This document shows, piece after piece, positions 19,601-44,232 of a stretch of 64,000 nucleotides of DNA. Source of the stretch: Paralichthys olivaceus (taxonomy: Eukaryota; Chordata; Actinopteri; Pleuronectiformes; Paralichthyidae). The notes under the pieces are model-generated. The model was given only the letters and a program-made list of their open reading frames with translations. It did not search any database and had not been told where the DNA came from. How positions within the stretch are numbered: position 1 is the stretch's first letter; every line of letters starts with the position of its first letter. The stretch lies in NCBI RefSeq assembly GCF_024713975.1, contig NC_091099.1, forward strand, positions 185,001 to 249,000, given 5' to 3'. The position numbers and the translations under genes were made by a program.

Positions 19601-22314
19601 TTCAAACTCTGCAGTGAAACACAAAGTTGATCTGTCTATGTCACAAACATATTTACAACACAAGTAAAAGCACTCCAGCGTTTCACTTCTGAGTCCATTC
19701 GTTTGTGCTAACAGGGCTTTGATTGTTGTCGACAGACCAGAAGATGCAGGACTTCAGACCGTAGAGTCCTGACATTTAGTTCAGTGCATAATCCAACTTG
19801 TATTGAAGGAAATGCAGGAGATAAACCTGCTGCTCCGAGGCCAGTAGCGGACACACAGCGGGTGTGAACAACAGACAACCGACCCACAGCTGATCTGCTA
19901 CGCGACCACAGACTGTGAGTCCAGAGAGTTACAGAGATCGATGGTGAAGACTGTCGATCGAGATCGACCAGTCGATCGAGATCGACGGTTTGTCGACCAC
20001 TGATCTAACAACACTTTACAGTGGAGACCAATCAGAAGCTGCTGTCAGACCTGCACTGAAGTCCACATGTTCCTGTATGTGAGAACACAAAGTGAGTCCA
20101 TGTGAGAAAACAGCAGGAGAACATCCGGAACCTTCTCAGTGAGCGAGTGGGCGTGTCTCTGAGGTTTCTAACACTAACGGACGTGAAACTGAAGAACACA
20201 AATGTCTCAGGATGAAGAAGAGGAGCCGTACACGTAAAGACGAGGAGGTTCCAGATGTTTTGGTGATGAGGGCCGACGCCGTGTGGACGAGCTGTAGACA
20301 ACAACACTGATCTTTACACAGCAGAGTTTAGAGGTCATGTCCCGCCTCCTGCTGCTCTACAGGCTCCGCCCCTCGCCTGAATGTCCCCACGTGCAGGGTT
20401 CAGTTGTTGTGATATGTAACTTCACATGTGGACCTTCACACTGACCCTCAATCTCCTGCTGCTTCTTCACATGTGAAACTCTTCAGCATCATCAGGACAG
20501 AACTCGTCTGAACTTCAGTGTTATTTAATAAGAATTATAATAAAGAACTTATCAGACCTGCAGCCACTGAACTCAGTACCTGTGCTGCCCTAAGATTCGG
20601 TTTATGGTTAGTACCAGACGTACCGTGGTGGTGGTGCTGACCCTGATGGCGGCCCCAGCCGTGGTTGGGGCAGGTCTCTGGGTCATGTTGGCCACCGTCT
20701 GGGCCTGTTGCGTCTTGGCCTGAGCTTGAGCCAGGACCTGCTGAGGGACCATGACCAGCTGACCCGTCTCCGTCCGCACCAGAACCATACCTGAGAGAGG
20801 AGACACGGGTCAGAAACCCAGCTGCTGCTCTTTGTCATCACCACCCCGTCGTCAGTGATGGTGGAAATGTACTTCCTGTCACACTGGATAAGAACTGAAG
20901 CTCTGAGTGAAACAAACTATCAGCTGAGTCATTGATTCTGATTCACTGATCAATTGATTTGTGTATAAAATGTCCAATGTTTGGATTCTCACTGTAACGT
21001 TCTCTCATCATAGTTTCTCATCAAATCTCTATCGATTGACTGATTTATTGGTTTCCCTCCTTTGAGGACTGAGGACTTCAGGTTCGACAGGAAGTGACCA
21101 CAAGCTTCTGTCTCCACAGGGACCTGAATGTGCTGTGACACCAGCATGTGACCCTCAGGTGAAGGTGCAGCACTCTCACCAGCAGGCATGCTGAAGCCGG
21201 GGGGGAGCTGGATGGTGGTCTGCTGCTGGGGCCGGACAGCCAGAGGGGCAGCTGCCCGGGTCGAGCTCGCCACCATAGCGGGTCTCTGCTGCTGGAGGGA
21301 GGTGGCCACCACCGGGCCGCCCGGAGGCCTCACCACAGCCACCGCAGGCTGAGCCAGCCCGTTCATGGCAGGTTTGACCCCTGTCAGGGTGATGGCAGCT
21401 GGACTGGACCCGGTCTGGGTGATGGGGGACTGGACTGCAGAGGCGGTGCTGGTCAGGATGACGGTGTTTCCGGACACTGGCTGACTGGGCACCAGCATCT
21501 TGGTGTGCATCAGGGGGGTGCTGTGGTTCATCACCTGAGAGCTGGAGGCTGGGGGGGTACCCTGGGTCACCACCTTAGGGTCCATCCCGTTCTGGGTGAC
21601 GCTGGCCACGGGGCCGGGGTGTCTCTGCAGGACCACGGTGGGAGCCGGTCCCGGGAAACTGGGCTGAGAAGTCATGGGGGCGATGACCGCGGACCCCCCG
21701 GCACTGACAGCACTGATCACGGTGCTGCCTCCGGCCGGTGGCGGGATCGCGGGCGAGTTCACCAACTTTGCAGCTCCGCCGTTTCCGTTTAAACTGAGCA
21801 GAGCGGGAGATCCGCTCCGGGAACCGTCCGCCAGTGGGACGGTGGAGGAGCTGGGAGCCGCGCTCGGAGCCAGGACAGCCGCCCGGTGGAAGCTAGCAGC
21901 GGCGGCGGGCGGAGTGGGCAAAGTTACGGGTCCCGGTCCGGGGGAAGCAGTCTGGGGAGCAGCTCCAACAGTTTGCATCCCGGCTCCGGTGGTGATCACG
22001 GCTCCGGCAGCGACGGAGGAGGTAGAGGAGGAGAGGCTCGGACCGGAGAGCGGCTCGTTGGCGCCGGGTTCCTGGGTTAACCCTGCTTTCGGATGCCCTT
22101 GTTGCGGCTCAGCAGACCCCACTTGATCGCGCACTTTCCCTGAGAACTGAGCCGCGGCCGCCGGAGCTGCCTCCCGGTTCCCATCGGAAAGCGAAGCGGC
22201 GGGAGTCTTTCTGTCGCCCAGCTGAGACTCGAGCGAACCGACCAGGTCGCTGACGGCTTTTTCATCCACCTCCGTGAAGAGCATGTCCTCCAGTGGGTCG
22301 GAGGCTCCCGCCAT
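11990..22314 (-). CDS. taf4: TFIID subunit TAF4, 15 coding exons
   Basis: TAF4 is a core TFIID subunit that pairs with TAF12 through a histone fold and serves as a coactivator contact. Exons (high to low): 22314-21180, 20790-20624, 19111-19028, 18237-18055, 17975-17853, 17754-17665, 17273-17082, 14814-14739, 14651-14546, 14350-14181, 13842-13712, 13565-13440, 13186-13130, 12622-12500, 12151-11990; 974 residues (human 1085). The N-terminus carries [18 protein letters not shown], as in human TAF4. A long Ala/Pro/Ser/Gly-rich region follows. The TAFH/NHR1 domain spans about 524-594 ([19 protein letters not shown]). The conserved C-terminal domain starts near 719 ([16 protein letters not shown]) and ends [20 protein letters not shown] then YKALLK. 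The true start is 22314: the open frame continues upstream only through a CA repeat. The N-terminus favours taf4 (taf4a) over taf4b. Confidence 0.95.
13633..13674. repeat. (CA)n microsatellite, taf4 intron 11
   Basis: About 20 CA dinucleotides, next to the exon 11 donor region. Confidence 0.95.
14890..16925 (-). repeat. 31-bp minisatellite in taf4 intron 7
   Basis: About 66 units of 31 bp, written on the + strand as CACCTGTTCTCTAACGTCTT plus TCTTAATGTTC. Variation is mostly CTCTAACG, CTTTAACA, CTTTAACG and CTCTAATG at one site. Near 16790-16860 several units are shortened. Each unit contains the E-box CACCTG. It makes up about 90% of the 2.27-kb intron. Confidence 0.97.
17305..17490. repeat. 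Irregular TGACATCAC/TGACAACAC repeat, taf4 intron 6
   Basis: Roughly 10-bp units (GTGACATCACT, GTGACAACACT) with substitutions. TGACATCA and TGACATCAC resemble CRE/AP-1-like half sites, but that may be incidental. Confidence 0.8.
18422..18716. mobile_element. Foldback element with ~96-bp inverted arms, taf4 intron 3
   Basis: The left arm (18422-18517) and right arm (18620-18716) are reverse complements with about five mismatches in 96 bp, separated by about 100 bp. Both arms contain CGACTTGAAATGACGTCA-type text and GGAGCAGGATGGAGGCGTG. I read it as a non-autonomous foldback/MITE-like repeat; similar text (TTCAGTGAACTATCC flank, ATGACGTCATTT) is common in teleosts. Transcribed, it would form a long hairpin. 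Two short mirror-image open frames here are the arms, not genes. Confidence 0.75.
19347..20002. mobile_element. Non-autonomous hAT element with intact ends, taf4 intron 2
   Basis: The ends are CAGTGGTCGCCAACC and, inverted, CAGTGGTCGACAAACC. Both sides are flanked by the direct repeat ATCTAACA (19339-19346 and 20003-20010). An 8-bp duplication with CAGTGGT-type ends is the mark of the hAT superfamily. The 656-bp body has no transposase frame. It does hold an internal inverted repeat (about 19527-19583 against 19637-19707) around AAACGCTGGAGTGCTTTT, and a GATCGAGATCGAC repeat near the right end. Confidence 0.88.
20065..20475 (+). mobile_element. Dispersed repeat family B, copy 1 (taf4 intron 2)
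   Basis: Shares long near-identical blocks with 56998-57375, for example GGAACCTTCTCAGTGAGC, GTCTCTGAGGTTTCTAACAC, CACAAATGTCTCAGGATGAA and CGAGGAGGTTCCAGATGTTT. The two copies differ by short insertions. No terminal repeats or transposase are visible; the class is unknown. Confidence 0.8.
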
Positions 22315-22396
22315 CTTTGATGTCGCTCCGTTGTGCAAATCGTATCTTAGAAGGTGCGCATGCGCGGAGGATCTGGCTGCTTTTCTAACATAGAAC
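22315..22396 (-). promoter_or_regulatory. taf4 5' leader and proximal promoter
   Basis: Only about 80 bp of non-repetitive sequence separates the taf4 start codon from a 0.6-kb CA-rich array. It includes the palindrome TGCGCATGCGCG at 22355-22366, a strong match to the NRF1 site, about 41 bp upstream of the ATG. Confidence 0.55.
22355..22366. promoter_or_regulatory. NRF1-type site
   Basis: TGCGCATGCGCG matches the consensus YGCGCAYGCGCR. NRF1 sites are common in CpG-rich promoters of housekeeping genes, which fits a TFIID subunit. Binding was not tested. Confidence 0.6.
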
Positions 22397-22409
22397 CAGA
22401 TCACACAGA

Positions 22410-22449
<40 letters not shown>

Positions 22450-22469
22450 CAGAGAGACACACACACAGA

Positions 22470-22512
<43 letters not shown>

Positions 22513-22668
22513 ACACACACACACACACACACACAGAGACACACACACACACACACAGAGACACACACGCACACACAGAGACACACACACACACACACAC
22601 ACACAGAGACACACACACAGAGAGACACACACACACACACACAGAGACACACACGCACACACAGAGAG

Positions 22669-22700
<32 letters not shown>

Positions 22701-23010
22701 AGACACACACACAGAGACACACACACACACACGCACACACAGAGACACACACACACACACACACAGAGACACACACTCACACACGCAGACAGACGCACAC
22801 AGACACACACACAGAGAGAGACACACACACACACAGAGACATACACACACACACACACAGAGACACACACACACACACACAGAGACACACACACACACAC
22901 AGACAGACGCACACAGACACACACACAGAGAGACACACACACACACACAGAGAGACACACACACACACAGAGAGACACACACACACACACAGACAGACAG
23001 ACACACAGAC
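22397..23010. repeat. (AC)n/ACAGAG compound microsatellite upstream of taf4
   Basis: About 610 bp of AC repeats broken by AGAG and AGACAG. It generates long spurious Thr/His or Cys/Val frames on all frames, including the upstream extension of the taf4 exon 1 frame. Confidence 0.97.
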
Positions 23011-23700
23011 ATAATAAGATAAACCTTTATTGATTCTCTGGAATTTCACAATTGACAGTGGCACAAGCGGAAAGTGTTGTAAGAAATAACAACAAGAATA
23101 GAAGTCGTATCTACAAAGCGGTGCAATATGAAGCTAAGGCTACAGGTGGTGTAACTGTAACAGAGAATGTACACGATGTCTCTGTTGGATGTTTGACAGT
23201 CCACTGGCCCCCAGGAGCCGCTCCAGTGTTTTGAGTGTGAACGAGCTCTTGAGCTCCTCAGTTCAGCACAGAGGGGTCGTCTGTGATGGCTTTGATAGTG
23301 CCTTACATCCTCTTCTCAGGCACCGTCCACCACCATCGTACAACACAGGGACCACCACAGACTGGTAAAACCTTCCTGTAGAGGGTCCGTGTTGTCTGAC
23401 CAGACCTCCAGGAATTTACAGCTGTCCTCCACCCCACCCCCCAATCACAACAGGGGTGGGGATCTCCTTCTGCGTCAGAACTCCACCAGTTCCTTGTTTT
23501 TCTGATGTTGAGCAGTCACACAAGCTGTTGATGGAGTCGACAGTGGAGGAGTCGTCTGAGAACTTCTGGTGTAAAGGGTGATTATGTTGACATCTGTAAA
23601 CCACGTCACCAGGTCCTGCTTCACCTGCATCACAGCATCTAGTGGACGCACAGCGTCAAACACGGGGGTTAGAGAACTCTGTGGTTCTCCAGGTGTGTGT
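23011..23700 (-). mobile_element. Degenerate LINE reverse-transcriptase 3' fragment
   Basis: Read on the minus strand, pieces resemble the end of a teleost non-LTR reverse transcriptase: KQDLVTWFTD, then KEIPTPVVI (family form KEIPTPVSI), with stops and frame changes between. A tail with AAAGGTTTATC-type text (minus strand of 23015-23045) follows, next to the microsatellite. It is 5'-truncated and dead. The clade (Rex1/Babar-like or related) is a guess. Confidence 0.6.
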
Positions 23701-23915
23701 GTGTGAGTTTATCAATGGTTTTCTATGGATGTATCTTCTGTAAATTTGAATTTAGATTATTTCTGATAATTATTTTTGTGTTTGAGTCTTAACTTCCTCT
23801 CACATCATCAGAAACATGAAGGATGTACTAAGAAACTTAAGAGTACCAGTGCAAAGATAAATACACTCCATTAGAAAAATAATAAAATATATATGAACGT
23901 GTCAGCTGACGGTAC

Positions 23916-26819
23916 TCAGTTACTTTCTCTCAGTTGTAACAGTACTCAGGTACTTTCTCTCTCAGTTGTAACAGTACTCAGGTACTTTCTCTCTCAGTTG
24001 TAACAGTACTCAGGTACTTTCTCACAGTTGTAACAGTACTCAGGTACTTTCTCTCTCAGTTGTAACAGTACTCAGGTACTTTCTCTCTCAGTTGTAACAG
24101 TACTCAGGTACTTTCTCTCTCAGTTGTAACAGTACTCAGGTACTTTCTCTCAGTTGTAACAGTACTCAGTTACTTTCTCACAGTTGTAACAGTACTCAGT
24201 TACTTTCTCTCTCTGTTGTAACAGTACTCAGGTACTTTTTCACAGTTGTAACAGTACTCAGGTACTTTTTCACAGTTGTAACAGTACTCAGGTACTTTCT
24301 CTCAGTTGTAACAGTACTCAGGTACTTTCTCTCCATGTTGTAACAGTACTCAGTTACTTTCTCTCTCTGTTGTAACAGTACTCAGGTACTTTTTCACAGT
24401 TGTAACAGTACTCGGGTACTTTCTCTCAGTTGTAACAGTACTCAGGTACTTTCTCTCAGTTGTAACGGTTCAGGTACTTTCTCTCTCAGTTGTAACAGTA
24501 CTCAGGTACTTTCTCTCTCAGTTGTAACAGTACTCAGGTACTTTTTCACAGTTGTAACAGTACTCAGGTACTTTCTCTCAGTTGTAACAGTACTCAGGTA
24601 CTTTCTCTCTCAGTTGTAACAGTACTCAGTTACTTTTTCACAGTTGTAACAGTACTCAGGTACTTTCTCTCAGTTGTAACAGTACTCAGTTACTTTTTCA
24701 CAGTTGTAACAGTACTCAGTTACTTTTTCACAGTTGTAACAGTACTCAGGTACTTTCTCTCTCAGTTGTAACAGTACTCAGGTACTTTCTCTCAGCTGTA
24801 ACAGTACTCAGGTACTTTCTCTCAGTTGTAACAGTACTCAGGTACTTTCTCTCTCAGTTGTAACAGTACTCAGGTACTTTCTCTCTCAGCTGTAACAGTA
24901 CTCAGTTACTTTCTCTCAGTTGTAACAGTACTCAGGTACTTTCTCTCTCAGTTGTAACAGTACTCAGGTACTTTCTCTCTCAGCTGTAACAGTACTCAGG
25001 TACTTTCTCTCAGTTGTAACAGTACTCAGGTACTTTCTCTCTCAGTTGTAACAGTACTCAGGTACTTTCTCTCTCAGTTGTAACAGTACTCAGGTACTTT
25101 CTCTCAGTTGTAACAGTACTCAGGTACTTTCTCTCAGTTGTAACAGTACTCAGGTACTTTCTCTCTCAGCTGTAACAGTACTCAGGTACTTTCTCTCAGT
25201 TGTAACAGTACTCAGGTACTTTCTCTCTCAGTTGTAACAGTACTCAGGTACTTTCTCTCAGTTGTAACAGTACTCAGGTACTTTCTCTCAGTTGTAACAG
25301 TACTCAGGTACTTTCTCTCAGTTGTTACAGTACTCAGGTACTTTCTCTCAGTTGTAACAGTACTCAGGTACTTTCTCTCTCAGTTGTACCAGTACTCAGG
25401 TACTTTCTCTCAGTTGTAACGGTTCAGGTACTTTCTCTCTCAGTTGTAACAGTACTCAGGTACTTTCTCTCTCAGTTGTAACAGTACTCAGGTACTTTTT
25501 CACAGTTGTAACAGTACTCAGGTACTTTCTCTCAGTTGTTACAGTACTCAGGTACTTTCTCTCAGTTGTAACAGTACTCAGGTACTTTCTCTCAGTTGTT
25601 ACAGTACTCAGGTACTTTCTCTCAGTTGTAACAGTACTCAGGTACTTTCTCTCAGTTGTAACAGTACTCAGGTACTTTCTCTCTCAGTTGTAACAGTACT
25701 CAGGTACTTTCTCTCAGTTGTTACAGTACTCAGGTACTTTCTCTCAGTTGTAACAGTACTCAGGTACTTTCTCTCAGTTGTAACAGTACTCAGGTACTTT
25801 CTCTCTCAGTTGTAACAGTACTCAGGTACTTTCTCTCAGTTGTAACAGTACTCAGGTACTTTCTCTCAGTTGTTACAGTACTCAGGTACTTTCTCTCAGT
25901 TGTAACAGTACTCAGGTACTTTCTCTCTCAGTTGTACCAGTACTCAGGTACTTTCTCTCAGTTGTACCAGTACTCAGGTACTTTCTCTCAGTTGTAACAG
26001 TACTCAGGTACTTTCTCTCTCAGTTGTAACAGTACTCAGGTACTTTCTCTCTCAGTTGTAACAGTACTCAGGTACTTTCTCTCAGTTGTAACAGTACTCA
26101 GGTACTTTCTCTCTCAGTTGTAACAGTACTCAGGTACTTTCTCTCTCAGTTGTTACAGTACTCAGGTACTTTCTCTCAGTTGTAACAGTACTCAGGTACT
26201 TTCTCTCAGTTGTAACAGTACTCAGGTACTTTCTCTCAGTTGTAACAGTACTCAGGTACTTTCTCTCAGTTGTAACAGTACTCAGGTACTTTCTCTCTCA
26301 GTTGTAACAGTACTCAGGTACTTTCTCTCTCAGTTGTAACAGTACTCAGGTACTTTCTCTCAGTTGTAACAGTACTCAGGTACTTTCTCTCTCAGTTGTA
26401 ACAGTACTCAGGTACTTTCTCTCTCAGTTGTTACAGTACTCAGGTACTTTCTCTCAGTTGTAACAGTACTCAGGTACTTTCTCTCTCAGTTGTAACAGTA
26501 GTCAGGTACTTTCTCTCAGTTGTAACAGTACTCAGGTACTTTCTCTCTCAGTTGTAACAGTACTCAGGTACTTTCTCTCAGTTGTAACAGTACTCAGGTA
26601 CTTTCTCTCAGTTGTTACAGTACTCAGGTACTTTCTCTCAGTTGTAACAGTACTCAGGTACTTTCTCTCAGTTGTTACAGTACTCAGGTACTTTCTCTCA
26701 GTTGTAACAGTACTCAGGTACTTTCTCTCTCAGTTGTAACAGTACTCAGGTACTTTCTCTCTCAGTTGTAACAGTACTCAGGTACTTTCTCTCTCAGTTG
26801 TAACAGTACTCAGGTACTT
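23916..26819. repeat. 30/32-bp minisatellite between taf4 and lsm14a
   Basis: About 95 units of AGTTGTAACAGTACTCAGGT plus ACTTTCTCTC, in 30-bp and 32-bp forms that differ by one CT. Earlier units (left part) include diverged forms with TTTTTCAC and GTTACTTT; the right part is more uniform. It ends about 70 bp before the CpG-rich promoter of lsm14a. Confidence 0.97.
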
Positions 26820-26889
26820 AGTGTCTGGAGTACACGCGGCCTGTGTTTTTCTTCTGTCCTGCACACATCTAGGTGGCGGCGGAACGTAA

Positions 26890-26899
26890 TCTCGCGAGA
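26890..26899. promoter_or_regulatory. TCTCGCGAGA element in lsm14a promoter
   Basis: A perfect palindromic TCTCGCGAGA, the CGCG element bound by BANP in vertebrates, sits 189 bp upstream of the lsm14a ATG in CpG-rich sequence with no TATA box. It is a known mark of strong, broadly active promoters. The match is exact; occupancy is inferred. Confidence 0.7.
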
Positions 26900-27087
26900 G
26901 TGTGAGTTCCCGTTAGCCCCCGCGCTCAGAAGGCTCTGATGGAGGAGGTGGCCATGTTGTAGCGACAGAGACGCTGAGCTGGATCACTACCCGAGACGTT
27001 TGGCTCTGAACCGGCCCTGTAAACCACACCACCCTCCGGGACCGTCCGCCCTGTTCCCCGTCACTCCGCCGGGCTACAGACGACACC

Positions 27088-32744
<5,657 letters not shown>

Positions 32745-34770
32745 TCTCTGTGGTCGAAGTTTCTACTCTGAGGTGGAACACTTAGTTTCTGTCGGCTAAA
32801 TAATGAAGATTGTCTACTAGTTGTATATTTGTCACCAGCACTGGGGTCGACTGCTCCAACGCAACTTAACTCTCTGAATCTTTCAAAGGTGAACACGACT
32901 ACGATGCAGTTTATCACAGAAACCATTCAAACACAAACTCCAGATCTTTTCAAAAATGTCCTGAAATTATAATATTCACGTTTCAGTTGATGGTTTTGTT
33001 TTGGATGAATTTTCTGCCCCTGAACCTGTATTTGATCATCTGTTGTCGGGTGTGGTCACATGACTTTCTGTGACGCTCACTGATGTAGCTTTATTCTGTA
33101 ATTCTGTGAGTCGAGCACCAGGTCTCAGCTTTCTAATGTGTTTTTCTACCGTGTCCCTCACGTCACGTCTACTCGTCGCCGTGCTCGTGACTCTGGTCTA
33201 AAATCTTTTCACCCTTCACCTGCGTTTTGGTTTTTCTTTCTCTGTCGATCATAAGATGTTGACTTCCGTGTTTGACACCAGTGACGACCTGAAAGTAAAA
33301 TAATCTGTAATTTTCATAATCGGTCAATCGTTAATAAATGAGTTTCACATGTGACGCTGTAAAGTGAATAATTTGTAAATGTATTCCTCACAGACGTGAT
33401 CGACGTCCCAACAAAATTAACTGATGAGAATCGTAGTTTTCAGCTCTTTGTTCTTCACTCTCTCGCTCTAATGTGTCAGAGCTGATTTTCACATTTGTTC
33501 TCTCCTGGTGTTACACGTGGTGTTTACTCTGAGGTCCGAGGTCAAACTTCATTTGCGCTAGTTTTCTCTGTCACGTTGCAACTGCGTCAAGGAATAAACT
33601 CTGTATTTACAGATTTTAAACTAAAACAGGTCACATCAGTGAAATAACTAATGATTGATCACCAGGAAATAACTTACAATTAATTTTTCAAGCAAAAACT
33701 GAAAAATTTAAATCACAAGATTTCCTATTTTTCTGTTTCAAATTGAAATATTCTTTGGTTTGTGGAAGTTTCACAGATTAACGGATGTTTCGATAAATTA
33801 AAAATTGATCAACACAAATAGATAAATAATATTGATCAATATACCTTATTTCTTTTTATTTCTACATTTAATGTGTCATAAAGCAGAAACACATTTATTC
33901 ATATTTACAGGCACATTTTCATTTTGACATTTCACATAAATATCATAGGACAGAAAATGTGTTTTCTACATCTTCTTGATTTAAAGTTAGAAAATTACAG
34001 AGCTGTTCCCAAAGAGATGAGTTCATAAAAGTTTTTGATTTTTCTTTTTCATTTGATGGAAAAATCATCTCGCAACAAAAACATTGTTCAGCTAAAAAAA
34101 ACGACACGCTTGTTATTTATGTATTTTTCTTCAACTCTGACACATTGAATGTAGAAATAAAGAAACGTTAACACTTCATTTTTCACCCATCTTTACTCTG
34201 TAACCATAGAAACGGACTGGTCTCTGTCTCACTGCGTGATGTCACGTATGACAGGTCTCGCAACAATTTCTGATTTTAATATCTGAGCGAAGGAAGGTTC
34301 GGATGAATCAGGACGTAGTAATCTGACGTGGATGAAAGCGATGGACTGGTTTCTGATAAAGATGAATGTTGTCATGGTGACTGTCTCCTCCCACAGAGAA
34401 CAGGATGAAAACGTACATTGTTCTTTAAACAGAAATATTGTTCCTTTTAGTTTATATGTACAAAGTTCATTTGTTTATTGTTCCTGTGAAGACGAGTACA
34501 TTTACCTTTAATGACGTCACTGCTCAGGAAACGGCTACAGAGACTTTTTTTCTGAAATGTTGAGGTGGAGCTGAATCTGTTTCCTGTCACAGAAGTTTCT
34601 CCTTCACATTAAAGCTCTAAGAAAAGAAAAAGTAAAGTTGTGTCCAGCTGTTGTTCACACAGATGTGGTGTCTTGAGCATCAGAGACAGATTGAGATCAA
34701 TTTAACTGACCAGACTGATTTAAACTTCCCTTATCCTTCCCTTTAAGAGGAGTGGGCACCAGTAAGTAGC
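32745..34770. other. lsm14a 3' untranslated region and intergenic DNA
   Basis: AT-rich, with no exon recognised. Possible lsm14a poly(A) signals AATAAA lie at 33333-33338 and 33593-33598. The region 33600-34740 shows no recognisable feature. Confidence 0.5.
33333..33338 (+). terminator. Candidate poly(A) signal of lsm14a (AATAAA)
   Basis: AATAAA 589 bp after the stop codon on the sense strand; a second one at 33593-33598 could serve as an alternative. Confidence 0.4.
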
Positions 34771-34771
34771 A

Positions 34772-35325
34772 CGACAGATAAACAAAAACATTTACAGACA
34801 TTTACAGATAAACAAAAACATTTACAGACATTTACAGATAAACAAAAATATTAACAGATAAACAAAAACATTAACAGACATTTACAAATAAACAAAAATA
34901 TTAACAGACATTTACAAATAAACAAAAACATTTACAGACATTTACAGATAAACAAAAACATTAACAGATAAACATTTACAGATAAACAAAAACATTAATA
35001 AACATTTACAGATAAACATTTACAGATAAACAAAAACATTAACAGACATTTACAGATAAACATTAACAGATAAACAAAAACATTTACAGATAAACAAAAA
35101 CACTTACAGATAAACATTAACAAACATTTACAGATAAACAAAAATATTAACAGACATTTACAGATAAACAAAAACATTAATAAACATTTACAGATAAAAA
35201 CATTAACAGATAAAAACATTAACAGACATTAACAGATAAAAACATTAACAGATAAAAACATTAACAAACATTTACAGATAAAAACATTAACAGACATTAA
35301 CAGATAAACAAACAAAACAGATAAA
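34772..35325. repeat. A-rich minisatellite upstream of gpi
   Basis: Mixed units AACAAAAACATT, TACAGACATT and TACAGATA in variable order. The array is about 550 bp and lies about 330 bp before the gpi start codon. Confidence 0.9.
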
Positions 35326-35658
35326 TCAACATCTTTGTGTTAAAATATAGAAACATCTAAACTCCAGTAAACAAGAGATTCCTGTGAGATGTACTCAGGT
35401 ACGAAGTATTTGTACGAAGTATTTGTACGAAGTATTTGTTACTTTCACCTCTGCAGAAAGTACAGTGGTGTCAGACTGATCTGTGATTGGTGCAGACTGA
35501 TGTGACCATGTCCTTTAGCCCCTCCCCTTCCTCGTCACCGGGACCAGCTCATCACAACTGCGACTGCAAAGACATCGAGACAGGACGAGGACGAGACCAG
35601 GACGAGACCAGGACCAGGACGAGACCAGGACCAGGACCAGACCAGGACCAGAAGAACC
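35326..35658 (+). promoter_or_regulatory. gpi upstream region
   Basis: No clear TATA box. A short (GACCAGGAC/GACGAGACCAG)n repeat sits at about 35580-35655, right up to the start codon, and may be the 5' leader. No specific site is claimed. Confidence 0.3.
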
Positions 35659-43742
<8,084 letters not shown>

Positions 43743-44232
43743 GTCCTGGACACCCCCACCCCACCCCCCCATCCCGTCCACTGTGATTGGTTGAATTTTC
43801 CCCCGAGCTGTGGAGCGAGCACTTTGTGTTTCACTGGAAAATAATTTTATCAGATTAACAAGATAAAAGTAACTGTTAATGTAGTACCCCCCCCCCCCCA
43901 CACACACACACACACACACACACTGAACCTAAATAAAACCCTTTGTCTCTGGATGTGTGGTTTGTTTTTGATCGAACCGTCGTCGAGGAAACAAAAAGCT
44001 TCAAACAAAAACGTTTAAACCTGAGAAACGATGTCGGCTGCAGAGCCACGATCAGCTGATCTCTAATCAGCTTTAGTTTCTTGATAAAATCAAAGTGACA
44101 ACTGATCCATCATCAGCTGATCCAGGAGCTGCCACGGGTTGTGTGCTTCCTGTGGGGGGGCGGGGCATACCTCAACAGGTGTGTCGGAGGGGCGTGGCCT
44201 CATGTTACATTGTTGCAGGTGACGGACAGACG
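43743..44232. other. gpi 3' untranslated region and hsd17b2 upstream region
   Basis: Holds a poly-C run next to a short CA tract (43888-43922), the gpi poly(A) signal at 43932-43937, then about 290 bp to the hsd17b2 ATG. No TATA box was seen. Confidence 0.6.
43932..43937 (+). terminator. Poly(A) signal of gpi (AATAAA)
   Basis: AATAAA 190 bp after the gpi stop, followed by a GT-rich stretch about 20 bp downstream (GATGTGTGGTTTGTTTTTG). This is a good polyadenylation context. Confidence 0.65.

Noticed and set aside
22315-22776. Upstream extension of the taf4 exon 1 frame by about 150 Cys/Val/Leu-rich codons
   Set aside because: It runs through the CA microsatellite. The conserved TAF4 N-terminus begins at the ATG at 22314.
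23916-26819. CRISPR-like regular array
   Set aside because: Units adjoin directly with no unique spacers, and the host is a vertebrate; this is a minisatellite.
44095-44232. Earlier in-frame start of hsd17b2
   Set aside because: The extra 46 residues lack hydrophobic character and family similarity; MDFCFSV at 44233 starts the membrane segment.
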